A stretch of 5,849 nucleotides of DNA. Source: Gammaproteobacteria bacterium (GTDB lineage: Bacteria; Pseudomonadota; Gammaproteobacteria; SZUA-229). Both the position numbers and the translations under genes were made by a program. This document shows positions 1-5,849 of this stretch, in pieces (positions within the stretch are counted from its first letter, which is position 1; the number at the start of each line of letters is the position of its first letter). The DNA lies in NCBI GenBank assembly GCA_027858635.1, contig JAQICG010000163.1, forward strand, positions 1-5,849, read 5' to 3'. The notes under the pieces are model-generated. The model had not been told where the DNA came from, did no database searches, and saw only the letters and a list, made by a program, of their open reading frames with translations.

Positions 1-2
1 AC

Positions 3-305
3 ACAATCGTAACGATCACTGTCCGGCAGGGCAATGCTCTGGCATGGGCAACAGCAGGTGGTTCCGGATTCCGTGGTTCTCGTAAGAGCACACCTTTTGC
101 TGCACAGGTTGCTGCAGAGCGTGCCGGTACACGGGCAAAAGATTATGGCATTAAAAATATGGATGTCTTGGTGAAAGGACCGGGTCCAGGACGCGATTCT
201 GCTGTGCGTTCACTCAATAACATAGGCTTTAAGATTACTAATATTACAGATGTAACGCCTATCCCCCATAATGGTTGCCGTCCGCCTAAAAGGCGTCGTG
301 TTTAA
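3..305 (+). CDS. rpsK: 30S ribosomal protein S11, 3' portion (5' end outside window)
   Basis: S11 sits on the platform of the 30S subunit, where it contacts 16S rRNA and helps shape the mRNA exit region near the E site. The frame is open from the left edge and encodes 100 residues before TAA. Aligned from memory to the roughly 129-residue E. coli protein, it begins at about residue 30, so about 29 N-terminal residues are missing. Hallmarks are ATAGGSGFRGSRKSTPFAAQ, VKGPGPGR, ITNITDVTPIPHNGCRPP and the basic C-terminus KRRRV. An oddity is Val at the position (about 36) where E. coli and Pseudomonas have Asp in TITDRQGNAL. rpsD follows after 16 nt, as in the alpha operon. Identity is certain; only the upstream start is unseen. 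Confidence 0.97.
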   Translation, partial: TIVTITVRQGNALAWATAGGSGFRGSRKSTPFAAQVAAERAGTRAKDYGIKNMDVLVKGPGPGRDSAVRSLNNIGFKITNITDVTPIPHNGCRPPKRRRV

Positions 306-309
306 GATC

Positions 310-315
310 GGAGAG
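310..315 (+). promoter_or_regulatory. Ribosome binding site for rpsD (GTG start)
   Basis: GGAGAG lies 6 nt upstream of the GTG at 322 and is a good Shine-Dalgarno match at normal spacing. It supports the GTG as the start: the reading M-A-K-Y from it matches the S4 N-terminus (MARY in E. coli), and no in-frame ATG lies near. Confidence 0.8.
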
Positions 316-321
316 TATTAA

Positions 322-942
322 GTGGCTAAATATACAGGTCCAAAGTGTAAGCTCAGTCGTCGTGAAGGCGTTGATCTTGAATTGAAATCATCACTGCGTC
401 CGCTTGAGTCTAAGTGCAAGCTGGATCAGGTGCCTGGTCAACACGGTGCACGTCGCACACGTCTGTCAGATTATGCCCTGCAGTTACGCGAAAAGCAGAA
501 GCTCCGTCGCATCTATGGCGTTCTGGAAAAACAGTTCCGTAACTATTATAAATCCGCGGCCGGACAAAAAGGCTCAACGGGTGAGATTTTGTTGAGTCTG
601 CTGGAAACTAGACTGGATAACGTGGTCTATCGCGCAGGTTTTGGTGCAACGCGTGCTGAAGCACGTCAGCTGGTCAACCATAAATCTATACTGGTTAATA
701 ATAAGATAGTGAACATTCCTTCTTATAAAGTCAGAGCTAACGATGTAATCACAGTACGCGAAAAAGCCAAAAAGCAGACCCGTATTACTGATTCCCTGGA
801 AATGGCTAAACAGAAAGGTATATCTGACTGGATTTCTCTCGACGAGAAAAAACTTGAAGCGACTTTCAAGAATGTGCCAGAGCGTTCTGATTTACCGCCA
901 AACATTAACGAACAACTTGTTGTAGAACTCTACTCCAAGTAG
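322..942 (+). CDS. rpsD: 30S ribosomal protein S4
   Basis: S4 is a primary 16S rRNA-binding protein that nucleates assembly of the 30S body, lines the mRNA entry tunnel and affects decoding accuracy. In E. coli it also represses its own operon by binding a pseudoknot near rpsM, which would lie outside this window. The product has 206 residues, the same length as E. coli S4. The N-terminal domain carries GPKCKLSRREG and PGQHGARRTRLSDY, followed by LREKQKLRRIYGVLEKQFRNYY. The S4 RNA-binding fold spans about residues 97-160 (RLDNVVYRAGFGATRAEARQ through the VREK segment), and the protein ends with INEQLVVELYSK. Only Cys9 and Cys32 remain of the four zinc-binding cysteines found in some S4 proteins, as I recall for Pseudomonas, so zinc is probably not bound. 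The start is GTG. rpoA starts 15 nt after the stop. Confidence 0.98.
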   Translation: MAKYTGPKCKLSRREGVDLELKSSLRPLESKCKLDQVPGQHGARRTRLSDYALQLREKQKLRRIYGVLEKQFRNYYKSAAGQKGSTGEILLSLLETRLDNVVYRAGFGATRAEARQLVNHKSILVNNKIVNIPSYKVRANDVITVREKAKKQTRITDSLEMAKQKGISDWISLDEKKLEATFKNVPERSDLPPNINEQLVVELYSK

Positions 943-957
943 AGGAGCGAATATTAC

Positions 958-1947
958 ATGTCAGGTACTGATGAAATTCTTACACCTCGTACTATTAGCG
1001 TGCAATCGTATAACGATACACACGCAAAAGTGGCTCTTGAGCCATTAGAACGAGGATTTGGTCACACGCTAGGGAATGCACTCAGGCGCATCCTATTGTC
1101 TTCAATTGAAGGCAGCGCAATCGTTGAAGTTGAAATTGAAGGCGTTGAACACGAATACAGTGCTATTGATGGTATGCAGGAAGATGTATTAGAAGTTCTG
1201 CTTAACTTAAAAGGCGTTGCTCTGATTATGCATGGTAATGATGAAGCCAGCGTTAGCATTACAGCCCAGGGTCCCTGTGTGATTACTGCCGGTGATATAA
1301 AAACAGGTCATGATACCGAAATCGTTAATCCTGATCATGTTATCGCCAATCTTAATAAAGAAGGCAAACTCAACGCTACCATGAAAGTAGTCAAGGGTCG
1401 CGGTTATCAACCATCTTCAAAAATGGTGCGTAGTTCAGAATCTGCATCTATCGGCGTACTTCGTCTTGATGCCTCATTCAGCCCTATTCGCCGTGTTTCT
1501 TATAACGTTGAGAGTGCGCGTGTAGCACAGAGCACCAATCTGGACAAATTGATCATTGATTTGCAGACCGATGGCACGGTTGACCCGGAAGCCGCAATTC
1601 GTACTGCAGCAACCATACTTCAGGACCAACTGTCGTCTTTCGTTAACCTCAAAAGCATGGAAGACGAGCAGGTTATTGATGAAGAAGCTGACATCGATCC
1701 AATTCTGCTACGTCCAGTTGATGAGCTTGAGCTGACTGTACGTTCAGCAAACTGCCTGAAAGCAGAAAACATCTACTATATTGGTGATCTTATTCAGCGT
1801 ACAGAAGTTGAATTACTGAGAACGCCCAATCTAGGTAAGAAATCGTTGACAGAAATAAAGGATGTCCTGGCATCACATGGTCTGTCCTTAGGGCTTCAAC
1901 TCGATAATTGGCCACCGGCCTCTCTTCGTGATAAAGAAGCTAGCTAA
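958..1947 (+). CDS. rpoA: DNA-directed RNA polymerase subunit alpha
   Basis: The alpha subunit dimerises to start RNA polymerase assembly with beta and beta', and its C-terminal domain binds promoter UP elements and activators. The 329 residues equal the E. coli length. The N-terminal domain (about 1-233) has the dimer and assembly motif LEPLERGFGHTLGNALRRIL at 27-46, with Arg44 matching the key E. coli Arg45. It continues through KVVKGRGY and SFSPIRRVSYNVESARV to TILQDQL. An acidic linker (about 234-248) leads to the C-terminal domain (about 249-321). That domain contains LTVRSANCLKAENIYYIGDL, where Arg262 matches the UP-element-binding Arg265 of E. coli, and NLGKKSLTEIKDVL. AGGAG lies 10 nt before the ATG. 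It is co-transcribed with rpsD and rplQ, as usual for the alpha operon. The gene is intact. Confidence 0.99.
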   Translation: MSGTDEILTPRTISVQSYNDTHAKVALEPLERGFGHTLGNALRRILLSSIEGSAIVEVEIEGVEHEYSAIDGMQEDVLEVLLNLKGVALIMHGNDEASVSITAQGPCVITAGDIKTGHDTEIVNPDHVIANLNKEGKLNATMKVVKGRGYQPSSKMVRSSESASIGVLRLDASFSPIRRVSYNVESARVAQSTNLDKLIIDLQTDGTVDPEAAIRTAATILQDQLSSFVNLKSMEDEQVIDEEADIDPILLRPVDELELTVRSANCLKAENIYYIGDLIQRTEVELLRTPNLGKKSLTEIKDVLASHGLSLGLQLDNWPPASLRDKEAS

Positions 1948-1970
1948 TACATAATTAAAGGTTTATAAAA

Positions 1971-2360
1971 ATGCGTCATCGTCAATCAGGTCGTCAACTT
2001 AATAGAAACAGCAGTCATCGTAAAGCGATGTTCAGCAACATGACTAACTCGCTATTAGAGCACGGCATTATCAAAACGACTCTGCCTAAGGCGAAAGAAT
2101 TACGCCGTATCGCTGAGCCATTGATTACAATGGCGAAAGTTGATTCCGTCGCTAACCGACGTCTGGCATTTTCGCGTCTGCGTGATAAGGCCTCAGTGGG
2201 AACGCTGTTTTCTGAGCTGGGTCCCCGTTACAAAGAGCGTCCCGGTGGTTACACACGTATTTTGAAATGTGGTTTCCGTACCGGCGACGTCGCACCTATG
2301 GCTTATGTAGAATTGGTTGACCGCCCCACTGAGGCGACAATCGAGCCAGCAGCTGAATAG
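1971..2360 (+). CDS. rplQ: 50S ribosomal protein L17
   Basis: L17 is a bacterial 50S protein that binds 23S rRNA near the tunnel exit side of the subunit. The product has 129 residues against 127 in E. coli. It starts with the family signature MRHRQSGRQLNRNSSHRKAM and continues with LLEHGIIKTTLPKAKELRR, SVANRRLAFSRLRD, ELGPRYKERPGGYTRILK and MAYVELVDR. The last dozen or so residues are a short variable, Ala/Glu-rich tail. The start has a modest AAAGG 9 nt upstream, in the 23-nt gap after rpoA. As in E. coli it is the last gene of the alpha operon, and an intrinsic terminator follows about 25 nt after its stop. Confidence 0.98.
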   Translation: MRHRQSGRQLNRNSSHRKAMFSNMTNSLLEHGIIKTTLPKAKELRRIAEPLITMAKVDSVANRRLAFSRLRDKASVGTLFSELGPRYKERPGGYTRILKCGFRTGDVAPMAYVELVDRPTEATIEPAAE

Positions 2361-2382
2361 TCAGGTTTCGATAACCAGATAT

Positions 2383-2411
2383 AAAAAAACCGGCACTAGC
2401 CGGTTTTTTTT
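2383..2411 (+). terminator. Rho-independent terminator of the alpha operon, bidirectional
   Basis: A perfect GC core CCGGC (2390-2394) and GCCGG (2399-2403) encloses a 4-nt loop ACTA. The stem is extended by A7 (2383-2389) pairing with T7, and the T run reaches 2411 (8 T). The A run on the other side makes the same hairpin a terminator for uvrA transcripts arriving from the right, giving T7 after the hairpin. It lies between convergent genes, as expected for a shared terminator. Confidence 0.93.
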
Positions 2412-2419
2412 GTGCCGGT
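2389..2419 (-). terminator. Alternative terminator hairpin in the uvrA direction
   Basis: ACCGGCAC (2389-2396) and GTGCCGGT (2412-2419) are perfect 8-bp inverted repeats with a 15-nt loop. Read on the minus strand, the stem is followed at once by a run of T (complement of the A run at 2383-2388), so it could itself terminate uvrA transcription. It shares the CCGGC arm with the compact hairpin at 2390-2403, so the two folds exclude each other. The pairing is seen; its use is inferred. Confidence 0.5.
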
Positions 2420-2447
2420 AAATAACTGACCTATCGAAAGCTGTCGG

Positions 2448-5276
2448 CTAAGAAGCGGCTAACATCTGCTTAAGATAGAGGCCTGTGGAAGAATCGACGG
2501 CTTCCGTAACCTGTTCAGGGGTGCCCTGAGCGATAATGCGGCCACCCTTATAACCGCCGCCCGGTCCCAAATCCACTATCCAGTCCGCCATTTTCACAAT
2601 GTCGAGATTGTGCTCAATAATGATAATGGTATTGCCGTGATCTCTCAGGCGCATAACCACATCCAGCAACTGCTGCACATCATGAAAATGCAGACCTGTG
2701 GTCGGTTCATCCAGAATGTAAACAGTCTGTCCGGTATCACGTTTGGATAACTCCTTAGATAATTTGATACGCTGGGCCTCGCCCCCGGAAAGCGTGGTCG
2801 CACGCTGTCCTAGGGTAATGTAGGAGAGTCCGACGTCCATCAATGTCTGAAGCTTGCGTTTGATTACCGGGATGGCGCCAAAGAAATGCAGCGCATCCTC
2901 TACAGTCATCGCCAGTACCTCGTGGATGTTTTTCCCCTTGTATTTGACGTCAAGAGTCTCGCGATTGTATCGCTGGCCCCTGCAAATATCACAGGTAACA
3001 TAAACGTCAGGCAGGAAATGCATCTCTACCTTGATGACGCCGTCGCCGGAACAGGCCTCACAGCGGCCGCCTTTGACATTGAAGCTGAACCGACCCGGTT
3101 TATAGCCGCGTGAGCGTGCCTCCTGTGTCGCGGAAAACAGTTCTCTAATCGGGGTGAACAGGCCGGTATAGGTAGCGGGATTCGAACGAGGTGTTCGACC
3201 GATGGGGGCCTGATCAATCTCAACCACCTTGTCGAAATGCTCAATACCGCTGTGCGAGACATAAGGCGCGGGCGCAATCGAGTTATGGTTAATCTCTTTG
3301 GCCAAAATCGCATAGAAGGTATCATTGATTAAGGTCGATTTGCCCGAGCCGGAAACGCCGGTGATACAGGTCAGAAGGCCTACCGGAATTTCAAGGTCGA
3401 CATCGTTTAGATTATTACCGCTAGCGCCCTTTATGCAGAATGACTGGTCTGTCCTGGGCGTACGTTGTTCGGGAATGGCAATTTTCCTGACACCGGAAAG
3501 GAACTGGCCGGTAATTGATTCCGGGGTGTCGATAATATCCTGATAGGTACCTTCGGCGATCACCACGCCGCCATGCACGCCCGCGCCGGGGCCGATATCA
3601 ATGATGTGATCGGCGTTACGCATCGCCTCTTCATCATGCTCCACCACAATCACCGTGTTACCGATATCGCGTAGATGCGTCAGCGTGGTGAGCAGCCGGT
3701 CATTGTCACATTGATGCAGGCCGATAGACGGCTCATCGAGAATATACATCACTCCCACCAGTCCGGCACCGATCTGACTGGCCAGGCGGATGCGCTGAGA
3801 TTCACCACCGGAAAGCGTATCCGAGCTTCTGTCCAGGGTCAGATAATCCAGGCCCACGTTCACCAGAAACTTGAGGCGAGTCGAGATTTCAGCATTGATC
3901 TTTTCAGCGATTTTGCCGCGCTTGCCGGGAAGCGTCAGCTTCTCAAAGAACTCATAGGCCAGCAGGATGGGCATGGCGGAGATCTGAGGCAGGGTATGAT
4001 CCTGAATAAAAACATGCCGGGCCGCGACATTCAGGCGGCTGCCGTGACAGGCGGGGCAGGGCTGTCTCGACAGGAATTTCGCCAGCTCCTCGCGCACCAG
4101 ATTGGAATCGGTTTCGCGATAGCGTCGCTCCATATTGAGCAGTACCCCTTCAAAACTGTGCACCCGTTTCTTGCCGCGACGGCCACGATGGCCGGGATAG
4201 TGAAACTCGATCTTTTCCTTACCGCTGCCGTAGAGCAGGATTTTTTTAAACTTCTTATCCAGCTTTTTGAAGGGGGTTTCAATGTCGAAACCATAATGGC
4301 AAGACAGGCCCTCAATAATGCTGAAATAATAGGCGTTGCGTCGATCCCAGCCTCTAATGGCACCTCCGGCCAGGCTCAGATCAGGATTAGTGACCACGCG
4401 CTCGGCATCAAAAAACTGATTGTGGCCGAGGCCGTCACATTCGGGGCAGGCACCGGCAGGGTTATTAAAGGAGAACAGTCGCGGCTCCAGCTCCGACAGG
4501 CTGTAACCGCAGGTGGGGCAGGAAAAACGCGCCGAATAAATCAGATCCGCCCTGTCTTCATCGTCCATGAAGGCGATGGTGGCGACATCATCCGCTAGAT
4601 TGAGCGCCGTTTCGAACGATTCGGCCAGCCTGAGTTTGATATCCTCGCGCACCTTGAAGCGATCCACCACCAGCTCGATGGTATGCTTTTTATTACCCTC
4701 CAGCACAGGCACCTCGTCCAGCTCATAAACACGGCCATCGACCCGGACCCGAATAAAACCCTGCTGCTTGAAATCGGCGAACAGGTTGAGAAATTCGCCC
4801 TTACGGTTCCTCACTACCGGCGCCAGCAACATCAGTTTGGTATCGGCGGGTAGCGCCACCACATTATCAACCATCTGGCTAACGGTCTGCGCTTCCAGGG
4901 TGATGTCGTGTTCGGGGCAGCGCGGGGTGCCGGCGCGGGCAAACAGCAGGCGTAGGTAATCGCTGATCTCGGTGGTGGTGCCAACTGTGGAGCGCGGATT
5001 ATGCGACGTGGTTTTCTGCTCAATGGAGATGGCCGGAGACAGGCCTTCAATATGATCCACATCCGGCTTTTCCATCATCGATAAAAACTGCCGGGCATAG
5101 GTGGAGAGCGACTGCACATAGCGCCGTTGGCCTTCAGCGAACAGCGTATCGAAGGCCAGAGAAGATTTGCCGGAACCGGACAGTCCGGTAATGACGATGA
5201 GTTTGTCGCGAGGAATATCGATATTGATATTCTTTAAATTGTGGGTGCGGGCACCGCGTATCTGGATTGTGTCCAT
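2448..5276 (-). CDS. uvrA: Excinuclease ABC subunit A (UvrA)
   Basis: UvrA is the cytoplasmic DNA-damage sensor of nucleotide excision repair. Its dimer scans DNA and loads UvrB, after which UvrC makes the incisions. From the chosen start it has 942 residues (E. coli 940). It contains two ABC-type ATPase modules. Module I has Walker A GLSGSGKSS (31-39), signature LSGGES (488-493) and Walker B ILDEP (512-516). Module II has Walker A GVSGSGKST (640-648), signature LSGGEA (829-834) and ILDEP (854-858). Zinc-type cysteine pairs are CPTC/CPEC (253-256, 277-280), CPAC (407-410) and CEAC/CDIC (739-742, 762-765). The ATG at 5276 gives MDTIQIRGARTHNLKNI, matching the family N-terminus. An upstream in-frame TTG at 5318 would add 14 unconserved residues. 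No clear Shine-Dalgarno precedes the ATG. No LexA box was found upstream. The gene is intact and convergent with rplQ. Confidence 0.98.
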   Translation of the reverse strand: MDTIQIRGARTHNLKNINIDIPRDKLIVITGLSGSGKSSLAFDTLFAEGQRRYVQSLSTYARQFLSMMEKPDVDHIEGLSPAISIEQKTTSHNPRSTVGTTTEISDYLRLLFARAGTPRCPEHDITLEAQTVSQMVDNVVALPADTKLMLLAPVVRNRKGEFLNLFADFKQQGFIRVRVDGRVYELDEVPVLEGNKKHTIELVVDRFKVREDIKLRLAESFETALNLADDVATIAFMDDEDRADLIYSARFSCPTCGYSLSELEPRLFSFNNPAGACPECDGLGHNQFFDAERVVTNPDLSLAGGAIRGWDRRNAYYFSIIEGLSCHYGFDIETPFKKLDKKFKKILLYGSGKEKIEFHYPGHRGRRGKKRVHSFEGVLLNMERRYRETDSNLVREELAKFLSRQPCPACHGSRLNVAARHVFIQDHTLPQISAMPILLAYEFFEKLTLPGKRGKIAEKINAEISTRLKFLVNVGLDYLTLDRSSDTLSGGESQRIRLASQIGAGLVGVMYILDEPSIGLHQCDNDRLLTTLTHLRDIGNTVIVVEHDEEAMRNADHIIDIGPGAGVHGGVVIAEGTYQDIIDTPESITGQFLSGVRKIAIPEQRTPRTDQSFCIKGASGNNLNDVDLEIPVGLLTCITGVSGSGKSTLINDTFYAILAKEINHNSIAPAPYVSHSGIEHFDKVVEIDQAPIGRTPRSNPATYTGLFTPIRELFSATQEARSRGYKPGRFSFNVKGGRCEACSGDGVIKVEMHFLPDVYVTCDICRGQRYNRETLDVKYKGKNIHEVLAMTVEDALHFFGAIPVIKRKLQTLMDVGLSYITLGQRATTLSGGEAQRIKLSKELSKRDTGQTVYILDEPTTGLHFHDVQQLLDVVMRLRDHGNTIIIIEHNLDIVKMADWIVDLGPGGGYKGGRIIAQGTPEQVTEAVDSSTGLYLKQMLAAS

Positions 5277-5320
5277 GAAGCTGTATCTATTACCGAGTTT
5301 CAGAGTTTTAAAAAGCAATC

Positions 5321-5329
5321 TGTTAGAAT
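5321..5329 (+). promoter_or_regulatory. Extended -10 promoter for the MFS transporter gene
   Basis: TGTTAGAAT fits the extended -10 form TGnTATAAT, with hexamer TAGAAT (5 of 6). At 17 nt spacing the -35 position (about 5301-5306) is a poor match, as is common with extended -10 promoters. Transcription would start near 5336, giving a leader of about 40 nt with AAGG (5366-5369) 6 nt before the ATG at 5376. This is predicted from sequence only. Confidence 0.5.
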
Positions 5330-5354
5330 GCCTCTTTTTTGTGTCTCAGGTCAA
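5325..5354 (-). promoter_or_regulatory. Candidate uvrA promoter (weak)
   Basis: On the minus strand TTGACC (5354-5349; 5 of 6 to the -35 consensus) is followed after 18 nt by CATTCT (5330-5325), a poor -10 (3 of 6). A start near 5318 would leave a leader of about 42 nt before the ATG at 5276. This -10 overlaps the -10 of the opposite promoter. The weak -10 makes this uncertain, and other poorer options exist closer to uvrA. Confidence 0.25.
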
Positions 5355-5375
5355 CAGCTGTTCGCAAGGTTATCT

Positions 5376-5849
5376 ATGTCGGAATTTCGAGAAAAACTGG
5401 GTTCGCAGGAGAGGCAGGCAGGCATCTCCCTGGCGCTGATCTACGCCTTCCGTATGCTGGGGCTGTTCATGATCCTGCCGGTTTTCGCCCTCTATGCGGA
5501 AGAGCTGCCCGAGACCACCCCCATGCTGACCGGGCTTGCGCTGGGCATCTATGGCCTGACGCAGGCCGTCCTGCAGATCCCGTTCGGCATGCTCTCCGAC
5601 AAGGTGGGGCGCAAACCCGTCATTGCCGCCGGCTTGCTGATCTTTGCTGCGGGTAGCCTGCTCGCCGCCTCAGCCGACGGCATCTACGGCATCATCGCCG
5701 GGCGGGCATTACAGGGCGCGGGTGCGATTGCGGCGGCACTGATGGCGCTGGCCGCCGACCTCTCCAGAGAAGAGCATCGCATGCGCATGATGGCACTGAT
5801 CGGCATGAGCATCGGCGCTGCCTTCGCTATCTCAATGGTGCTGGGCCCG
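5376..5849 (+). CDS. MFS transporter, YajR-like, N-terminal 158 residues (3' end outside window)
   Basis: This is an inner-membrane secondary transporter of the major facilitator superfamily. The visible part closely resembles the start of E. coli YajR, a putative drug/proton antiporter with unknown natural substrate. A short cytoplasmic N-terminus is followed by TM1 (about 18-40, with RMLGLFMILPVFALY), TM2 (about 52-72, with GIYGLTQAVLQIPFG), motif A GMLSDKVGRKP (71-81, Asp75 and Arg79), TM3 (about 82-100), TM4 with GRALQGAGAIAAALMALAADL (109-129), and TM5 from about 138. It ends in MVLGP, the beginning of antiporter motif C. The frame runs open to the window edge, so roughly 60-65 percent is missing, including any C-terminal YAM-like domain. 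The start is supported by AAGG 6 nt upstream. The gene is divergent from uvrA with a 99-nt gap, and clearly more GC-rich than the ribosomal genes. Substrate cannot be called. Confidence 0.9.
   Translation, partial: MSEFREKLGSQERQAGISLALIYAFRMLGLFMILPVFALYAEELPETTPMLTGLALGIYGLTQAVLQIPFGMLSDKVGRKPVIAAGLLIFAAGSLLAASADGIYGIIAGRALQGAGAIAAALMALAADLSREEHRMRMMALIGMSIGAAFAISMVLGP

Larger units (their letters stand above)
2362..2443. repeat. Outer inverted repeat around the rplQ/uvrA terminator
   Basis: The left arm 2362-2373 (CAGGTTTCGATA) pairs with the right arm 2432-2443 (TATCGAAAGCTG) at 11 of 12 positions, with one G-G mismatch (2365/2440). The arms begin 1 nt after the rplQ stop and end 4 nt before the uvrA stop, so the repeat nearly fills the convergent intergenic region and encloses the terminator hairpin. 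The pairing is seen directly; any role, such as mRNA 3'-end structure or protection, is inference. Confidence 0.6.

Noticed and set aside
723..1410. Several small minus-strand open frames opposite rpsD and rpoA
   Set aside because: They are antisense to strongly conserved housekeeping genes, overlap each other, and show no ribosome binding site or recognisable protein family.
3675..4598. Long (307-codon) open frame on the plus strand inside uvrA
   Set aside because: It lies wholly antisense to the well-conserved uvrA frame, the translation resembles no known family and has no clear ribosome binding site. It is an expected by-product of GC-rich codon bias on the opposite strand.
5277..5318. 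Upstream TTG start for uvrA adding 14 residues
   Set aside because: The extra residues (MLFKTLKLGNRYSF) are not part of the UvrA family, while the ATG at 5276 gives the conserved N-terminus. An AAGAGG sits 12 nt before the TTG, which is too far to be convincing.
5353..5362. Palindrome AACAGCTGTT as a regulator operator
   Set aside because: It is a 10-bp perfect palindrome but short, with no match to an operator I recognise, and one such site is not surprising by chance in this much sequence.
5339..5656. 105-codon plus-strand open frame across the start of the transporter gene
   Set aside because: It is in a different frame from the MFS protein, whose frame from 5376 gives clear motif A and membrane segments; the alternative translation is Ala/Arg/Asp-rich with no family resemblance.

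Overview
The window is a piece of a bacterial chromosome, almost certainly from a gammaproteobacterium. The predicted proteins read like those of Escherichia and Pseudomonas over their full lengths, and the left end is the distal half of the classic alpha ribosomal-protein operon: rpsK-rpsD-rpoA-rplQ (rpsM would lie just left of the window). I would not go below class level from sequence alone. No mobile element, CRISPR array, rRNA or tRNA is visible.

Layout: (1) 3-2360, plus strand: rpsK (5' end cut off), rpsD (GTG start), rpoA and rplQ, with gaps of only 15-23 nt. This is a polycistronic unit for 30S assembly (S11, S4), the RNA polymerase alpha subunit and the 50S protein L17. (2) 2361-2447: an 87-nt gap between convergent genes. 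It holds a bidirectional intrinsic terminator, an alternative 8-bp hairpin that competes with it, and an outer 12-bp inverted repeat enclosing both. (3) 2448-5276, minus strand: full-length uvrA, the damage-recognition ATPase of nucleotide excision repair. (4) 5277-5375: a 99-nt divergent intergenic region with a good extended -10 promoter toward the right, a weaker candidate for uvrA, and no recognisable LexA box. (5) 5376-5849, plus strand: the first 158 codons of a YajR-like major facilitator superfamily transporter, open at the window edge.

The genes do standard, conserved jobs. I see no evidence for an undescribed multi-gene system here. The points worth a second look are small: the nested inverted repeats between rplQ and uvrA, the compact uvrA/transporter promoter region without an SOS operator, the GC jump from the ribosomal genes to the transporter, and an unusual residue in S11. 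From memory of Pseudomonas gene order (uvrA divergent from an MFS gene that is followed by ssb), ssb may lie just right of the window, but that is inference.
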